From Patescibacteria group bacterium (GTDB lineage Bacteria > Patescibacteriota > JACPGU01), in assembly GCA_028718745.1 (NCBI GenBank), contig JAQULF010000008.1, forward strand, positions 1 through 38,844: 38,844 nucleotides of DNA, given 5' to 3'. The translations under genes and the position numbers were made by a program. The notes under the pieces are model-generated. The model was not told the DNA's origin, ran no database searches, and worked only from the letters and a program-made list of their open reading frames with translations. Every line of letters starts with the position of its first letter. Position 1 is the first letter of the stretch. Below are positions 1-6,602 of this stretch, in pieces.

Positions 1-23
1 AAAACATCAAAGGAGACTTCTTA

Positions 24-773
24 ATGACAACCAACAAGGATCGTTCTACAAATCCTGCTTGCGCGATTATTGTCGCGTTGGACGGGATGAGTCTTGACGA
101 TGCCAAGGTTCTCGTACAAAAGCTCGGACATCTTGGTGTTGGTTTCAAGGTCGGGCTGGAATTTATCTGCGCCGGAGAGGCCGATGAGCTGCTGGGGTTT
201 GTCAAGGAATGCGGGGGCTGGGCATTCTATGATTCCAAGCTCTGCGACATTCCCAATACCGTCGGCAAAGCAGCGAAAAAGATTTCCAAGAAAGACGGAG
301 CCCGCTTCTTTAACATTCATGCATCCTGCGGGAAAAAGGCGATGGAGGCAGCGGTCGCCAACAAAGGGGACTGCTGGGTACTGGCAGTTACGGTGCTCAC
401 CTCTATTGACGAGGAAGAATGTGAGAGCATCTTCGGCGATAGCTCAGAAAGCATCGTTCTGCAATTCGCGATCAACGCGAGGGACGCCGGGGTGAATGGA
501 ATCATTTGTTCTCCCAAGGAACTCCCCCGCCTTCGCGGAAACCACGATTTCGAGCCTCGAGGTCCTGAACTCCTTCTGATAACGCCGGGAGTACGACCTC
601 TCGGAACCGATGCCAACGACCAAAAACGCATCACGACTCCCTACGAAGCAATCAAAGGCGGCGCTAACTATCTCGTGATCGGTCGACCGATTACGGAAGC
701 ACCTGACCCCGTTGAAGCAGTCAAGGCGATTGCCAACGAAATCGCCACGGCGATGGGGGAGGTGGGGAAATGA
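24..773 (+). CDS. pyrF: Orotidine 5'-phosphate decarboxylase
   Basis: Decarboxylates OMP to UMP, the last step of de novo pyrimidine synthesis, in the cytoplasm. The 249-aa product has the family landmarks: ALD at residues 18-20, the substrate lysine K42 in FKVG, the catalytic D-x-K-x-x-D set D70, K72, D75 followed by IPNTV, a TPGVRP phosphate loop and VIGRPIT near the C-terminus. Length is normal for the short bacterial form. The ATG at 24 follows AAGGAG at about 9-14. Its stop overlaps the start of the next gene (ATGA), so the two are translationally coupled. Base composition is clearly more GC-rich than most of the window. The promoter lies outside the window. Confidence 0.95.
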   Translation: MTTNKDRSTNPACAIIVALDGMSLDDAKVLVQKLGHLGVGFKVGLEFICAGEADELLGFVKECGGWAFYDSKLCDIPNTVGKAAKKISKKDGARFFNIHASCGKKAMEAAVANKGDCWVLAVTVLTSIDEEECESIFGDSSESIVLQFAINARDAGVNGIICSPKELPRLRGNHDFEPRGPELLLITPGVRPLGTDANDQKRITTPYEAIKGGANYLVIGRPITEAPDPVEAVKAIANEIATAMGEVGK

Positions 774-1561
774 CGGATGCCGAAAAACTTCTGATGGATC
801 GGCTTGCCGAAAAGGAGGGATGGTATGACTGTCCGAAAGATTCGGACGGGAAACGACTCGGACCACTCGTGGGCTATGCCGCACGGTATGCGGACAAAGA
901 AGGCGAGGACGATGTGTCATTGCAATATGTTGGCGACACCTATGTCAACTGCGCGGTTCTAGAGGAAGACCCCAGAATTCTTCATGAGATAGTCTTTCAG
1001 GGGCTTGGTCCCCTGGTTAAGGATCTGCTGGAGAATGTACTGGGCTTCCGAAAACCGCTTGGGCTTGGTAAATGGGCTTTTTGCGGAGCGCCGGAAGGTG
1101 GCAAGTCCATCGCGTCTCTTCTCGCCATGTTTTTCCCTGGCACTCGCTACATTTACCCCGAGAAAAAAGTAGTAAAAGTTGCGGACGATACTTCTCGGGA
1201 AGTCACGAAGCTTGTGTGGGGAAGACACCAGGTACGGAGCTGCGAAGATGTGGTGATCGTTGAAGATCTCCTTAACAACTTCTCAACCACCGAGGAGATC
1301 AAAGAGATTACACGGGCAGCCGGCGGGAAAGTCATGGCTATCGCATCTCTCGTCAATCGATCGCTCAAATTTGACAACTGGTATATGGGTGACGATAACT
1401 ACGCTCTTCCCATCGTTACTGTTCTTCGCAAGTCCATCCCGCAGTTCAAGCAGAGCGATCCGGCAGTAGCGGAAGACATTAAGAAAGGAAATATCGTCTG
1501 GAAACCGAAGGGTGAATGGTACCAGCTGAAAGAGGCCATAGAGAAAGCTTCAAATTCATAA
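770..1561 (+). CDS. pyrE: Orotate phosphoribosyltransferase-like protein
   Basis: Probably joins orotate to PRPP to give OMP, the step before the upstream pyrF. The 263-aa protein shows a PRTase pattern: a flexible-loop region GAPEGGKSIASLLA followed by YIYPEKKVVK (residues about 105-136), matching the OPRT order 'GxPxG...RKexK', and a PRPP-binding strand VVIVED at residues 161-166. The loop after VIVED reads LLNNFSTTEE instead of the usual T-T-G-G-S, so binding is atypical. Start ATG 770 overlaps the pyrF stop by two bases. The gene shares the high GC of pyrF and ends at a strong terminator, so the pair forms one operon end. Another PRTase specificity cannot be excluded, but the linkage favours PyrE. 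Confidence 0.72.
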   Translation: MTDAEKLLMDRLAEKEGWYDCPKDSDGKRLGPLVGYAARYADKEGEDDVSLQYVGDTYVNCAVLEEDPRILHEIVFQGLGPLVKDLLENVLGFRKPLGLGKWAFCGAPEGGKSIASLLAMFFPGTRYIYPEKKVVKVADDTSREVTKLVWGRHQVRSCEDVVIVEDLLNNFSTTEEIKEITRAAGGKVMAIASLVNRSLKFDNWYMGDDNYALPIVTVLRKSIPQFKQSDPAVAEDIKKGNIVWKPKGEWYQLKEAIEKASNS

Positions 1562-1580
1562 TCAACAATCTCGATGTATC

Positions 1581-1617
1581 GCGGCGCGCCTCGCTTTCAG
1601 GGGCCGCCGCTTTTTTA
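1581..1617 (+). terminator. Rho-independent terminator of the pyr genes
   Basis: GCGGCG at 1581-1586 pairs with CGCCGC at 1605-1610, followed by a run of six T from 1611. It begins about 20 bases after the pyrE-like stop codon. Confidence 0.85.
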
Positions 1618-1631
1618 TTTCCCCAACTTTT

Positions 1632-1642
1632 TATGCTAAAAT
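1632..1642 (+). promoter_or_regulatory. Extended -10 promoter of the first RAYT gene, probably leaderless
   Basis: TATGCTAAAAT holds an extended -10 (TG at 1634-1635, TAAAAT 1637-1642). No convincing -35 is present. Transcription would start about 7 nt downstream, at or next to the ATG at 1649, so the mRNA would have essentially no leader. No Shine-Dalgarno sequence precedes the start. Confidence 0.6.
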
Positions 1643-1648
1643 GTTTTT

Positions 1649-2311
1649 ATGAATGAAAAAATTGAGCAACCGGAAAAATATGAAGGAGCTTATCACCACA
1701 TCTACAACCGCGGCTCGGATAAGAGAGCTATTTTTATGGATGAGAAGGATTGTGAGAGGTTTTTGGAGTGCTTGAATTTTTATAATAGTCCGAACCAAAT
1801 TGATTTATTTAAGATTAAAAGGGAAGATCCAATCTCCCCCAAGGAGGGGGAGATTGGATCTTCCCTGAACTCGGCCTTCGTTGAGATATTCTGTTACTGT
1901 TTGATGCCAAACCATTTTCATCTTATTTTAAAAGAGTTGGTTGACGGTGGAATCGCAAGATTTATGCACAAAGTTGGTATTGGCTACACTATGTATTTCA
2001 ATAAAAAATACGATCGTTCCGGGCATTTGTTTGAGGGTAAATACAAGCATAAGGAAATCGACGCGGATTTTTACTTAACTTATTTAACCGGATATATTCA
2101 TCTAAATCCGGTTATGGCAGGGTTAGCTAAATTGCCTGAACATTACAAGTATTCCAGCTATCTGGATTATCTTGGCAAAAAGAAAACTGATTTTTTGAAT
2201 TTCAAACCGGAAGAACTGGAAACCAAGATTGAAGATTACGAGAAATTCATTTTAGATTTAAAGAATGATAAAGAGGCGCTAAAGAAAATTGAAAAGGTTA
2301 GTTTAGAATAA
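1649..2311 (+). CDS. REP-associated tyrosine transposase (RAYT, Y1 HUH family)
   Basis: A 220-aa single-strand DNA transposase-like protein. It has the RAYT N-terminal signature YHHIYNRGSDKRAIF (residues 15-29), the HUH motif LMPNHFHL (H89 and H91), a candidate catalytic tyrosine in the YTMYFNKKY segment around residues 115-123, then RSGHLFEGKYK and a YIHLNPV motif. These occur in this order in the family, which in Escherichia coli processes REP palindromes (established for TnpA-REP). Length is typical after allowing for an odd insert: residues 58-73 are encoded by a perfect 20-bp-arm hairpin that sits just before the HUH motif. The gene stands alone between the pyr terminator and the sigma-factor gene. 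Its frame is intact, so it could be functional. Confidence 0.93.
   Translation: MNEKIEQPEKYEGAYHHIYNRGSDKRAIFMDEKDCERFLECLNFYNSPNQIDLFKIKREDPISPKEGEIGSSLNSAFVEIFCYCLMPNHFHLILKELVDGGIARFMHKVGIGYTMYFNKKYDRSGHLFEGKYKHKEIDADFYLTYLTGYIHLNPVMAGLAKLPEHYKYSSYLDYLGKKKTDFLNFKPEELETKIEDYEKFILDLKNDKEALKKIEKVSLE
1821..1865. repeat. 45-nt perfect palindrome inside the RAYT gene
   Basis: Left arm 1821-1840 and right arm 1846-1865 are exact reverse complements (20 bp), with a 5-nt loop AAGGA. It is read in frame as residues 58-73 and ends 39 nt before the ATG codon of the MPNH motif. The second RAYT gene has a different palindrome at the same place. Confidence 0.95.
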
Positions 2312-2320
2312 TGCTATAAT
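2312..2320 (+). promoter_or_regulatory. Extended -10 promoter for the sigma-factor gene
   Basis: TGCTATAAT begins right at the RAYT stop codon (TATAAT 2315-2320). No -35 at correct spacing was seen. The transcript would carry a leader of about 145 nt containing the structured element at 2321-2437. Confidence 0.6.
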
Positions 2321-2437
2321 GTAAGAAATTACCAGTTCACGCGTATGAAATAGTAAACGACCCGCCATCGCTCCCTCCTTCGTCCTTACTGGCAAAACGA
2401 ATTACATTCTGTTATTGCCAGTGCAGACTTCGGCGGG
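2321..2437. repeat. Structured repeat element, copy 1 (CCCGCCATCG family)
   Basis: Shares GTAAGA-ATT, ACGCGTA and CCCGCCATCG, in the same order and similar spacing, with the element at 3958-4075. Nested inverted repeats close it: CCCGCC with GGCGGG, and ACTGGCAA with TTGCCAGT. Lies in the sigma-factor leader. Its right side creates the apparent N-terminal extension of that frame. Confidence 0.6.
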
Positions 2438-2471
2438 CAGGCAATCTCTTGGTGAGATAAGAAAACAAAAA

Positions 2472-3053
2472 ATGATTTCTGACAACCTTGAGCATAAAAA
2501 AGATGAGGAGATAGTCAAGTTGATCTTGAAAAATCAGGATAATTTTGTGTACATTGTCAGAAGATACGAGGATAAACTTTCGCGCTATATCAAAAGGATT
2601 TCAGGATTGGAAAAAGAAGATGTAGAGGATCTTTTGCAGGATGTTTTCATAAAGGTTTACCAGAATTTAAACGACTTTGACACTTCCTTAAAATTTTCTT
2701 CTTGGATTTATCGTATTGCTCATAACGAAACGATCAGCAATTATCGCAAAATGAAATCCCGTCCGGTGGGTGTCAGCTACGATGATGACCCGGCGCTGGC
2801 AAATCAATTAGCTTCAAAATCCGATTTTGTCAAAGAAATAGAAAAAGAATATGACGCTAAAGTTATTAGAAAAGTTTTAGCAAAGATGGACAAAAAATAT
2901 CGCGAGGTTTTAATTCTAAAATTCATCGAAGAAAAAGATTATAATGAAATATCGGACATTTTGCAGAAGCCGATTGGGACGGTGGGGGCGATGATAAATA
3001 GGGGAAAGGCACAGTTTAAGAAGGTTGTTGTTAGAAACAAGATTGAGATTTAA
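2472..3053 (+). CDS. ECF-type RNA polymerase sigma-70 factor
   Basis: A 193-aa alternative sigma factor. Region 2 spans about residues 12-93 and includes DLLQDVFIKVYQNL and FSSWIYRIAHNETISNYRK, the core-binding and -10 recognition segments. Region 4 spans about 125-185, with the helix-turn-helix KDYNEISDILQKPIGTVGAMINRGK. Regions 1 and 3 are absent, as in the ECF group. I chose ATG 2472 because the frame upstream to 2415 is repeat sequence encoding non-sigma residues. A weak GGTGAG lies 13 nt before it. The following membrane protein may be its anti-sigma factor, by position only. Target promoters cannot be read from this window. Confidence 0.9.
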   Translation: MISDNLEHKKDEEIVKLILKNQDNFVYIVRRYEDKLSRYIKRISGLEKEDVEDLLQDVFIKVYQNLNDFDTSLKFSSWIYRIAHNETISNYRKMKSRPVGVSYDDDPALANQLASKSDFVKEIEKEYDAKVIRKVLAKMDKKYREVLILKFIEEKDYNEISDILQKPIGTVGAMINRGKAQFKKVVVRNKIEI

Positions 3054-3063
3054 AAAATATGTT

Positions 3064-3185
3064 AAAAATTTCTAATATCTAAATTATAATTTCTAATAAA
3101 AATCCCAATGTCCAATGACTGAAATTAGAAATTTGACATTTAAAATTTTATTAGATATTAGAAATTAGAGCTTAGATATTAAAAG
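3064..3185. repeat. Mirrored iterated array, period 7
   Basis: From ATTTCTA, ATATCTA onward the sequence advances in 7-nt words. After the centre it returns as TAGATAT, TAGAAAT, TAGAGCT, TAGATAT in the same register, so the arms can pair into a long AT-rich hairpin. It fills the gap between the sigma-factor gene and the membrane-protein gene and starts within a few bases of the sigma stop codon. Confidence 0.8.
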
Positions 3186-3203
3186 GTTTGTAAATAAAAA
3201 ATT

Positions 3204-3953
3204 ATGAAGGATATCAGTCAAAACATTTTAAAAAAGATTAAACAGCAGGATGTACATCCCATTCCTCGCTGGAAGTTTTTGTTGAAAAATTATGGAATCT
3301 GGGTCATTTTTTCACTTGTCGTTTTACTCGGAGGGCTGGCTGTTTCCGTAGTCATATTTATGCTGACCGATCGAGATTGGACAATCTATCGATATTTGAA
3401 TAAAAGTTTCTGGGAATACTTGCTCATCAGCATTCCTTACTTTTGGTTTTTTTTAATTTCAATCTTTTTAGTCTTTGCTTGGTATGATATTAAAAAAACC
3501 AAGACAGGCTACCGCTACAGTTTCACAAAAATAGGAGCCATCAGTATTTTATCCAGCATCATTCTAGGCATTTTATTCTTCTATGCCGGATTAGGTGTTC
3601 GAATAGATAAGATTTTTGCCGATAATTTGCCTTATTATCAAAACATACATCACTATTCCAGACCGGGTGTCTGGCAAAATCCGCAATCAGGATTGTTAGT
3701 TGGAGAAGTAGAAGATATTCAGGGCGATGGCAGTTTCCACATTCGCGATTTGGAAAATACCAACTGGCTGATTAATTGTCTAAACTGTATCTGGAGCGGA
3801 GGACTTGTCGGAGAGCCGGGGATGCTGGTTCGATTAGTTGGTCAAGAAATGGGGGATCATATTTTTCAAGTTTCTGAAATTCGTCCGTGGAAATCAAAGG
3901 GCGATGCCAATATAAGATATTTCTTACCGAATATGCCACCGCCCTTGCGGTAA
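3204..3953 (+). CDS. Three-TM membrane protein, possible anti-sigma partner
   Basis: A 249-aa protein of no named family that I recognise. Hydrophobic segments at about residues 31-54, 73-95 and 112-131 suggest three membrane spans. The first 28 residues are basic and probably cytoplasmic. The last 118 residues form a soluble domain with a short C-x-x-C (NCLNC) and an SH3/OB-like pattern (GLLVGEVEDIQGDGSFHIRDL...GMLVRLVGQ). It follows the ECF sigma gene on the same strand with 150 nt between. ECF sigma factors are often co-encoded with a membrane anti-sigma protein having a cytoplasmic N-terminus, hence the suggestion. No zinc anti-sigma motif (H-x3-C-x2-C) is seen, so this is inference only. 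No Shine-Dalgarno site precedes the ATG. Confidence 0.75.
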   Translation: MKDISQNILKKIKQQDVHPIPRWKFLLKNYGIWVIFSLVVLLGGLAVSVVIFMLTDRDWTIYRYLNKSFWEYLLISIPYFWFFLISIFLVFAWYDIKKTKTGYRYSFTKIGAISILSSIILGILFFYAGLGVRIDKIFADNLPYYQNIHHYSRPGVWQNPQSGLLVGEVEDIQGDGSFHIRDLENTNWLINCLNCIWSGGLVGEPGMLVRLVGQEMGDHIFQVSEIRPWKSKGDANIRYFLPNMPPPLR

Positions 3954-3957
3954 AAAG

Positions 3958-4075
3958 ATGTAAGATATTTTTTGGCAAACGCGTAGTAGATTATAGGAAT
4001 CGCCCGCCATCGTTCAATCTCTTGGAGAAATAGGTGATTATTCCTCTTCTCCAAATAGATTTCACTCTAGGCGGG
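3958..4075. repeat. Structured repeat element, copy 2 (CCCGCCATCG family)
   Basis: Same block order as the copy at 2321-2437 (GTAAGA-ATT, ACGCGTA, CCCGCCATCG). It is closed by CCCGCC and GGCGGG and has an inner stem TTGGAGAA with TTCTCCAA. A CAATCTCTTGG segment lies inside this copy but just outside copy 1, so the two are mosaic. About 55 bases of unassigned AT-rich sequence follow before the terminator. Confidence 0.6.
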
Positions 4076-4131
4076 TTGCATAGAAATATAGAGTGGATTA
4101 TTTTATGCAAAGGTCGACAAATAACCTATGT

Positions 4132-4170
4132 AATACAGAGCCTGTGAAAGGGCTCTGTATTTTTATTTTT
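4132..4170 (+). terminator. Terminator between convergent transcription units
   Basis: An 11-bp perfect stem, 4132-4142 with 4151-4161, and an 8-nt loop, followed by TTTTATTTTT on the plus strand. The hairpin lies immediately beyond the stop of the minus-strand PAP2 gene and could serve both strands, but the U-tract is good only on the plus strand. Confidence 0.8.
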
Positions 4171-4642
4171 CTTTGGAAAATATTTTTTTAAAAACCTTTG
4201 GCAAAATATAAGTATAAATTAACCATGAAACAATGATCGCGATTAAAATACTGCCGATAATATCAATAGAATGATGGACTCCGGACAATATCCTGGAAAT
4301 ACCCACTAGAATAGCAACTACCCAAAGGATCAAACCAAATTTTTTATTATAGAAAAAGACGAGCATCGCTAATGCAGCTGAAATTAATGTATGGTCGGAG
4401 GGAAAGCCGTTATCCGGCGCATGGTAGATAAGCGGTATAATATCTTCATTAACGAAAGGACGAGGATCGTAAAAAAATAAGCTGGAGAGTTTAGCCACAA
4501 TATAGATAGCCGGCAAGGCAATTAAAGCAAATAAGAAAAACTCTTTTTTCTTGTCTTTGGAAAGAGTAAGAAAATATATTACAACAATAAGAGCGATTAA
4601 AACAAAAAGATATTTCGCACCGAAGATGATTAGGAGATTCAT
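4163..4642 (-). CDS. PAP2-family membrane phosphatase (undecaprenyl-PP phosphatase-like)
   Basis: A 159-aa integral membrane enzyme. It carries the three PAP2 signatures: K51...R61-P62, P81-S-D-H-T85, and S116-R117 with H123-x3-D127, supplying the phosphate-binding and catalytic histidines. Hydrophobic helices surround them. In bacteria, short PAP2 proteins often hydrolyse undecaprenyl pyrophosphate to recycle the lipid carrier for cell-wall synthesis (BcrC type), or phosphatidylglycerol phosphate. Which substrate applies here cannot be told. The gene is monocistronic on the minus strand, with an extended -10 upstream and the shared hairpin downstream. Confidence 0.9.
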   Translation of the reverse strand: MNLLIIFGAKYLFVLIALIVVIYFLTLSKDKKKEFFLFALIALPAIYIVAKLSSLFFYDPRPFVNEDIIPLIYHAPDNGFPSDHTLISAALAMLVFFYNKKFGLILWVVAILVGISRILSGVHHSIDIIGSILIAIIVSWLIYTYILPKVFKKIFSKEK

Positions 4643-4667
4643 AAAGAGTATTATTAGTATTGTTTTT

Positions 4668-4676
4668 ATTTTAGCA
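4668..4676 (-). promoter_or_regulatory. Extended -10 for the PAP2 gene
   Basis: On the minus strand the sequence reads TGCTAAAAT. A start of transcription near 4661 would leave a leader of about 19 nt before the ATG at 4642. Confidence 0.5.
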
Positions 4677-4756
4677 AATGTGGGGGAAAATAAGAAGTGT
4701 GATATTTTTATTTTTATTGCAAAAGATTGAAAATTAAGATATGATATTCTTACTAA

Positions 4757-4830
4757 GGGCGGTTAGCTCAGTTGGTTAGAGCGTCTCGTTTACACCGAGA
4801 AGGTCACGGGTTCGAATCCCCTACCGCCCA
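4757..4830 (+). tRNA. tRNA-Val (anticodon UAC)
   Basis: GGGCGGT pairs with ACCGCCC as acceptor stem. D-arm, a 7-nt anticodon loop TTTACAC giving UAC, and GGTTCGAATCC T-arm are all present. Discriminator A at 4830. CCA is not encoded. Confidence 0.97.
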
Positions 4831-4844
4831 CTTTGCAACTTTAA

Positions 4845-4916
4845 GCCGAGGTAGCTCAGTGGTAGAGCGAAGGACTGAAAATCCTTGCGTCAGCAGTTCA
4901 ATTCTGCTCCTCGGCA
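4845..4916 (+). tRNA. tRNA-Phe (anticodon GAA)
   Basis: Acceptor GCCGAGG with CCTCGGC; anticodon stem AAGGA/TCCTT with loop CTGAAAA giving GAA; T-loop GTTCAATTC. No encoded CCA. It lies 14 nt after tRNA-Val, so both probably share a transcript, and a T-run follows directly. Confidence 0.97.
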
Positions 4917-4960
4917 TTTTTTTATTGAAATATTTTTTTCTTTTTTAAAAGGCTTTTTTA

Positions 4961-4969
4961 TGCTATAAT
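4961..4969 (+). promoter_or_regulatory. Extended -10 promoter
   Basis: TGCTATAAT (TATAAT 4964-4969) preceded by TTTTTA. It predicts a start near 4976 and a leader of about 50 nt for the gene at 5026. The upstream -35 region is only a T-rich stretch. Confidence 0.65.
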
Positions 4970-5025
4970 TTATGTAATTAAGGGCATCTGTCATGGTCCT
5001 TAAAATAATACATGGAGGTGTCGTC

Positions 5026-5598
5026 ATGGCGAGAGCCGCAGGCGACGAAGAATTGGGAAAGATTGCTCGACAACAGCACGAGGTTTTTCGGCGAGTTCGC
5101 GATGGCAGCATGTCGGTCAAGCAAGTATTGCGGGTACACAAACAACTGTCCGGTACTCTGCTTGTTCGGTTTGACGCCAGTGTGTCATGGGATGATGCGG
5201 TAAGACGGTGCAACTTCGATACTGTATATGTTCCCAACAAGCATCGTTGGTATCATCCCATTGAGCATATTGATGTTGCAAAAGCTTTGCCACCACTCGA
5301 TTTTACCGGTATATGTGATGCGGAAGTCATTCTACGCAAACTAAAGGAGGATACGGAAAGAGCGAAAGTATATTCCTGCCTGAATAAGGGAGAAAGGCTT
5401 GTTCACCCCCTGTTACTTCTTGCACTGGCCGCGCAGTACCCGTACGAACAATTGGACTCATCAATTTCTACAAGATGGGGCCTTTCTTGGCAGCTTTCTC
5501 TCCGCGAAGATGGTCATTGGATGCAAGTTGTCAATGACTCTGAACACGGAGTGGTTGGCCCCGAATATCGGGTTGCCATTGTCTCTCAAGCTGCTTGA
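5026..5598 (+). CDS. Unknown 190-aa protein, GC-richer than surroundings
   Basis: I do not recognise a family. The protein is soluble, without signal peptide or membrane span. The N-terminal third is charged and helical (DEELGKIARQQHEVFRRVRDG), the middle has FDTVYVPNKHRWYHPIEHIDVA, and the end is rich in W, S and V. ATG 5026 is preferred over 4993 because GGAGGTG at 5014-5020 sits at good distance. The same ATGGAGGTGnnnTCATG start region precedes the lipoprotein gene at 17007. It has its own promoter and terminator, and its higher GC resembles the pyr genes and the NHL/PKD genes rather than its neighbours, which may indicate transfer or a distinct expression class. Confidence 0.7.
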   Translation: MARAAGDEELGKIARQQHEVFRRVRDGSMSVKQVLRVHKQLSGTLLVRFDASVSWDDAVRRCNFDTVYVPNKHRWYHPIEHIDVAKALPPLDFTGICDAEVILRKLKEDTERAKVYSCLNKGERLVHPLLLLALAAQYPYEQLDSSISTRWGLSWQLSLREDGHWMQVVNDSEHGVVGPEYRVAIVSQAA

Positions 5599-5627
5599 TA
5601 CAGCAAAGACATTCAATCGTATTCATA

Positions 5628-5664
5628 CCCTCACGCAACCCGCAACAAGCGTGAGGGTTTTTTA
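5628..5664 (+). terminator. Rho-independent terminator
   Basis: CCCTCACGC (5628-5636) pairs exactly with GCGTGAGGG (5649-5657), followed by six or more T. It lies 30 nt after the stop at 5598. Confidence 0.93.
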
Positions 5665-5700
5665 TTTTGTTAAAATATGATTGATTTAAAAATAGTCTTA

Positions 5701-5709
5701 TGCTAAAAT
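5701..5709 (+). promoter_or_regulatory. Extended -10 promoter of the methyltransferase gene
   Basis: TGCTAAAAT preceded by TA. It predicts a start near 5716 and a leader of about 137 nt. An early stem in this leader pairs CAGTAAGA (5723-5730) with TCTTACTG (5758-5765), followed after a few bases by a long T-run at 5771-5782, so partial termination is possible. Confidence 0.55.
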
Positions 5710-5783
5710 GATTAAGTAATATCAGTAAGACAGAATTTATTTTATAAATTTAAACGCTCTTACTGGGCGATTTATTTTTTTTA

Positions 5784-5840
5784 ACCCCGTCAAATACCGC
5801 AAAGCGGTAATTTTGCAAAAGCAAAATTATTTGACAGGGT
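5784..5840 (+). promoter_or_regulatory. Three-way-junction RNA structure just before the ribosome binding site
   Basis: A closing stem 5784-5796 with 5828-5840 (12 of 13 pairs) encloses two perfect hairpins placed back to back: CCGC-AAA-GCGG flanked by TA pairs (5795-5809), and ATTTTGC-AAAA-GCAAAAT (5810-5827). AAAGGAGGGG starts at 5841, the first base after the junction. It could be a structured regulatory leader or another palindromic repeat inserted here. Confidence 0.6.
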
Positions 5841-5852
5841 AAAGGAGGGGAT

Positions 5853-6470
5853 ATGTTACAAACACAAAAACAAAATCAAGATGAACCTTATAAAATTTCT
5901 CTTCCCAAATTCGATATCTCGGTTTTTGGCGCAGGCAAAAAAATCGGGTCAGATCCTGGAACAATTTTGGAAACGGCCGGAGTATCCGAAGGAGAAATGG
6001 TAGCAGATTTTGGCTGCGGAGTTGGTTTTTTCGTTATGGAAATAGCCAAAATTGTAGGAAATACCGGCAGAGTTTTTGCCATAGATATTAGCCGAGAAAT
6101 TCTGGATTCTCTAAAAGCTAAAGCAATCGATAGTGGCAGGAGAAACATTTATGGGATTCTGGCTGATCTGGAAAAACCCGGCGCGACCGGATTGGAAGAC
6201 GAATCGGTGGATGTGGTTTTAATGATTAACTTCTTATACCTAATTAAAAACAAAGAAGTGGTTTTGAAAGAGGCTTATAGGATATTAAAGAAGAATGGCA
6301 AACTGGTAATTATGGATTGGTCGGAAGGAGGTCAGCATAATATGATTGAAAAGGAACAAATAGTTGGCGCCAAAGAAATCAGAGACCTAACGCGGAAGTT
6401 GGGCTTAAGGAAATTAAAAACATTTGAAGCGGGACTAGCGCATGAGGTAAATGTGTTTAGGAAAGAGTAA
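5853..6470 (+). CDS. SAM-dependent class I methyltransferase
   Basis: A 205-aa cytoplasmic methyltransferase. Motif I VADFGCGVG at residues 50-58 binds S-adenosylmethionine; VFAIDIS supplies the acidic residue after the second strand; VDVVLMINFLY and RILKKNGKLVIMDW are the motif IV and post-IV strands of the UbiE/Methyltransf_11 pattern. Start ATG 5853 has a strong AAAGGAGGGG. The acceptor substrate is unknown. The first 30 residues are a polar, Gln-rich extension. The gene is monocistronic, with its own promoter and a structured leader, and an AT-rich period-7 array follows its stop. Confidence 0.88.
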   Translation: MLQTQKQNQDEPYKISLPKFDISVFGAGKKIGSDPGTILETAGVSEGEMVADFGCGVGFFVMEIAKIVGNTGRVFAIDISREILDSLKAKAIDSGRRNIYGILADLEKPGATGLEDESVDVVLMINFLYLIKNKEVVLKEAYRILKKNGKLVIMDWSEGGQHNMIEKEQIVGAKEIRDLTRKLGLRKLKTFEAGLAHEVNVFRKE

Positions 6471-6477
6471 AGTCATA

Positions 6478-6592
6478 TATAAAAAATTAAAAATAAAAGA
6501 TAAAAAACAAATACTTAAATATACAAAAACAAATTTATTTTTAAGTTTTTAATTTGTGTTTTTTATTTTTCATATTTTATTTTTCATATTAA
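6478..6592. repeat. Mirrored iterated array, period 7 (A-rich words)
   Basis: Left side runs in 7-nt words such as TAAAAAA, TTAAAAA, TAAAAGA. The right side, read on the opposite strand, repeats AATATGA and AAAATAA in the same period. The arms are complementary around a centre near 6530. A single-arm relative lies at 9550-9605. Confidence 0.7.
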
Positions 6593-6602
6593 TTTTAATG
6601 CC

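Noticed and set aside
2415-2471. Upstream start for the sigma factor
   Set aside because: Encoded by the structured repeat; sigma region 2 alignment begins after 2472.
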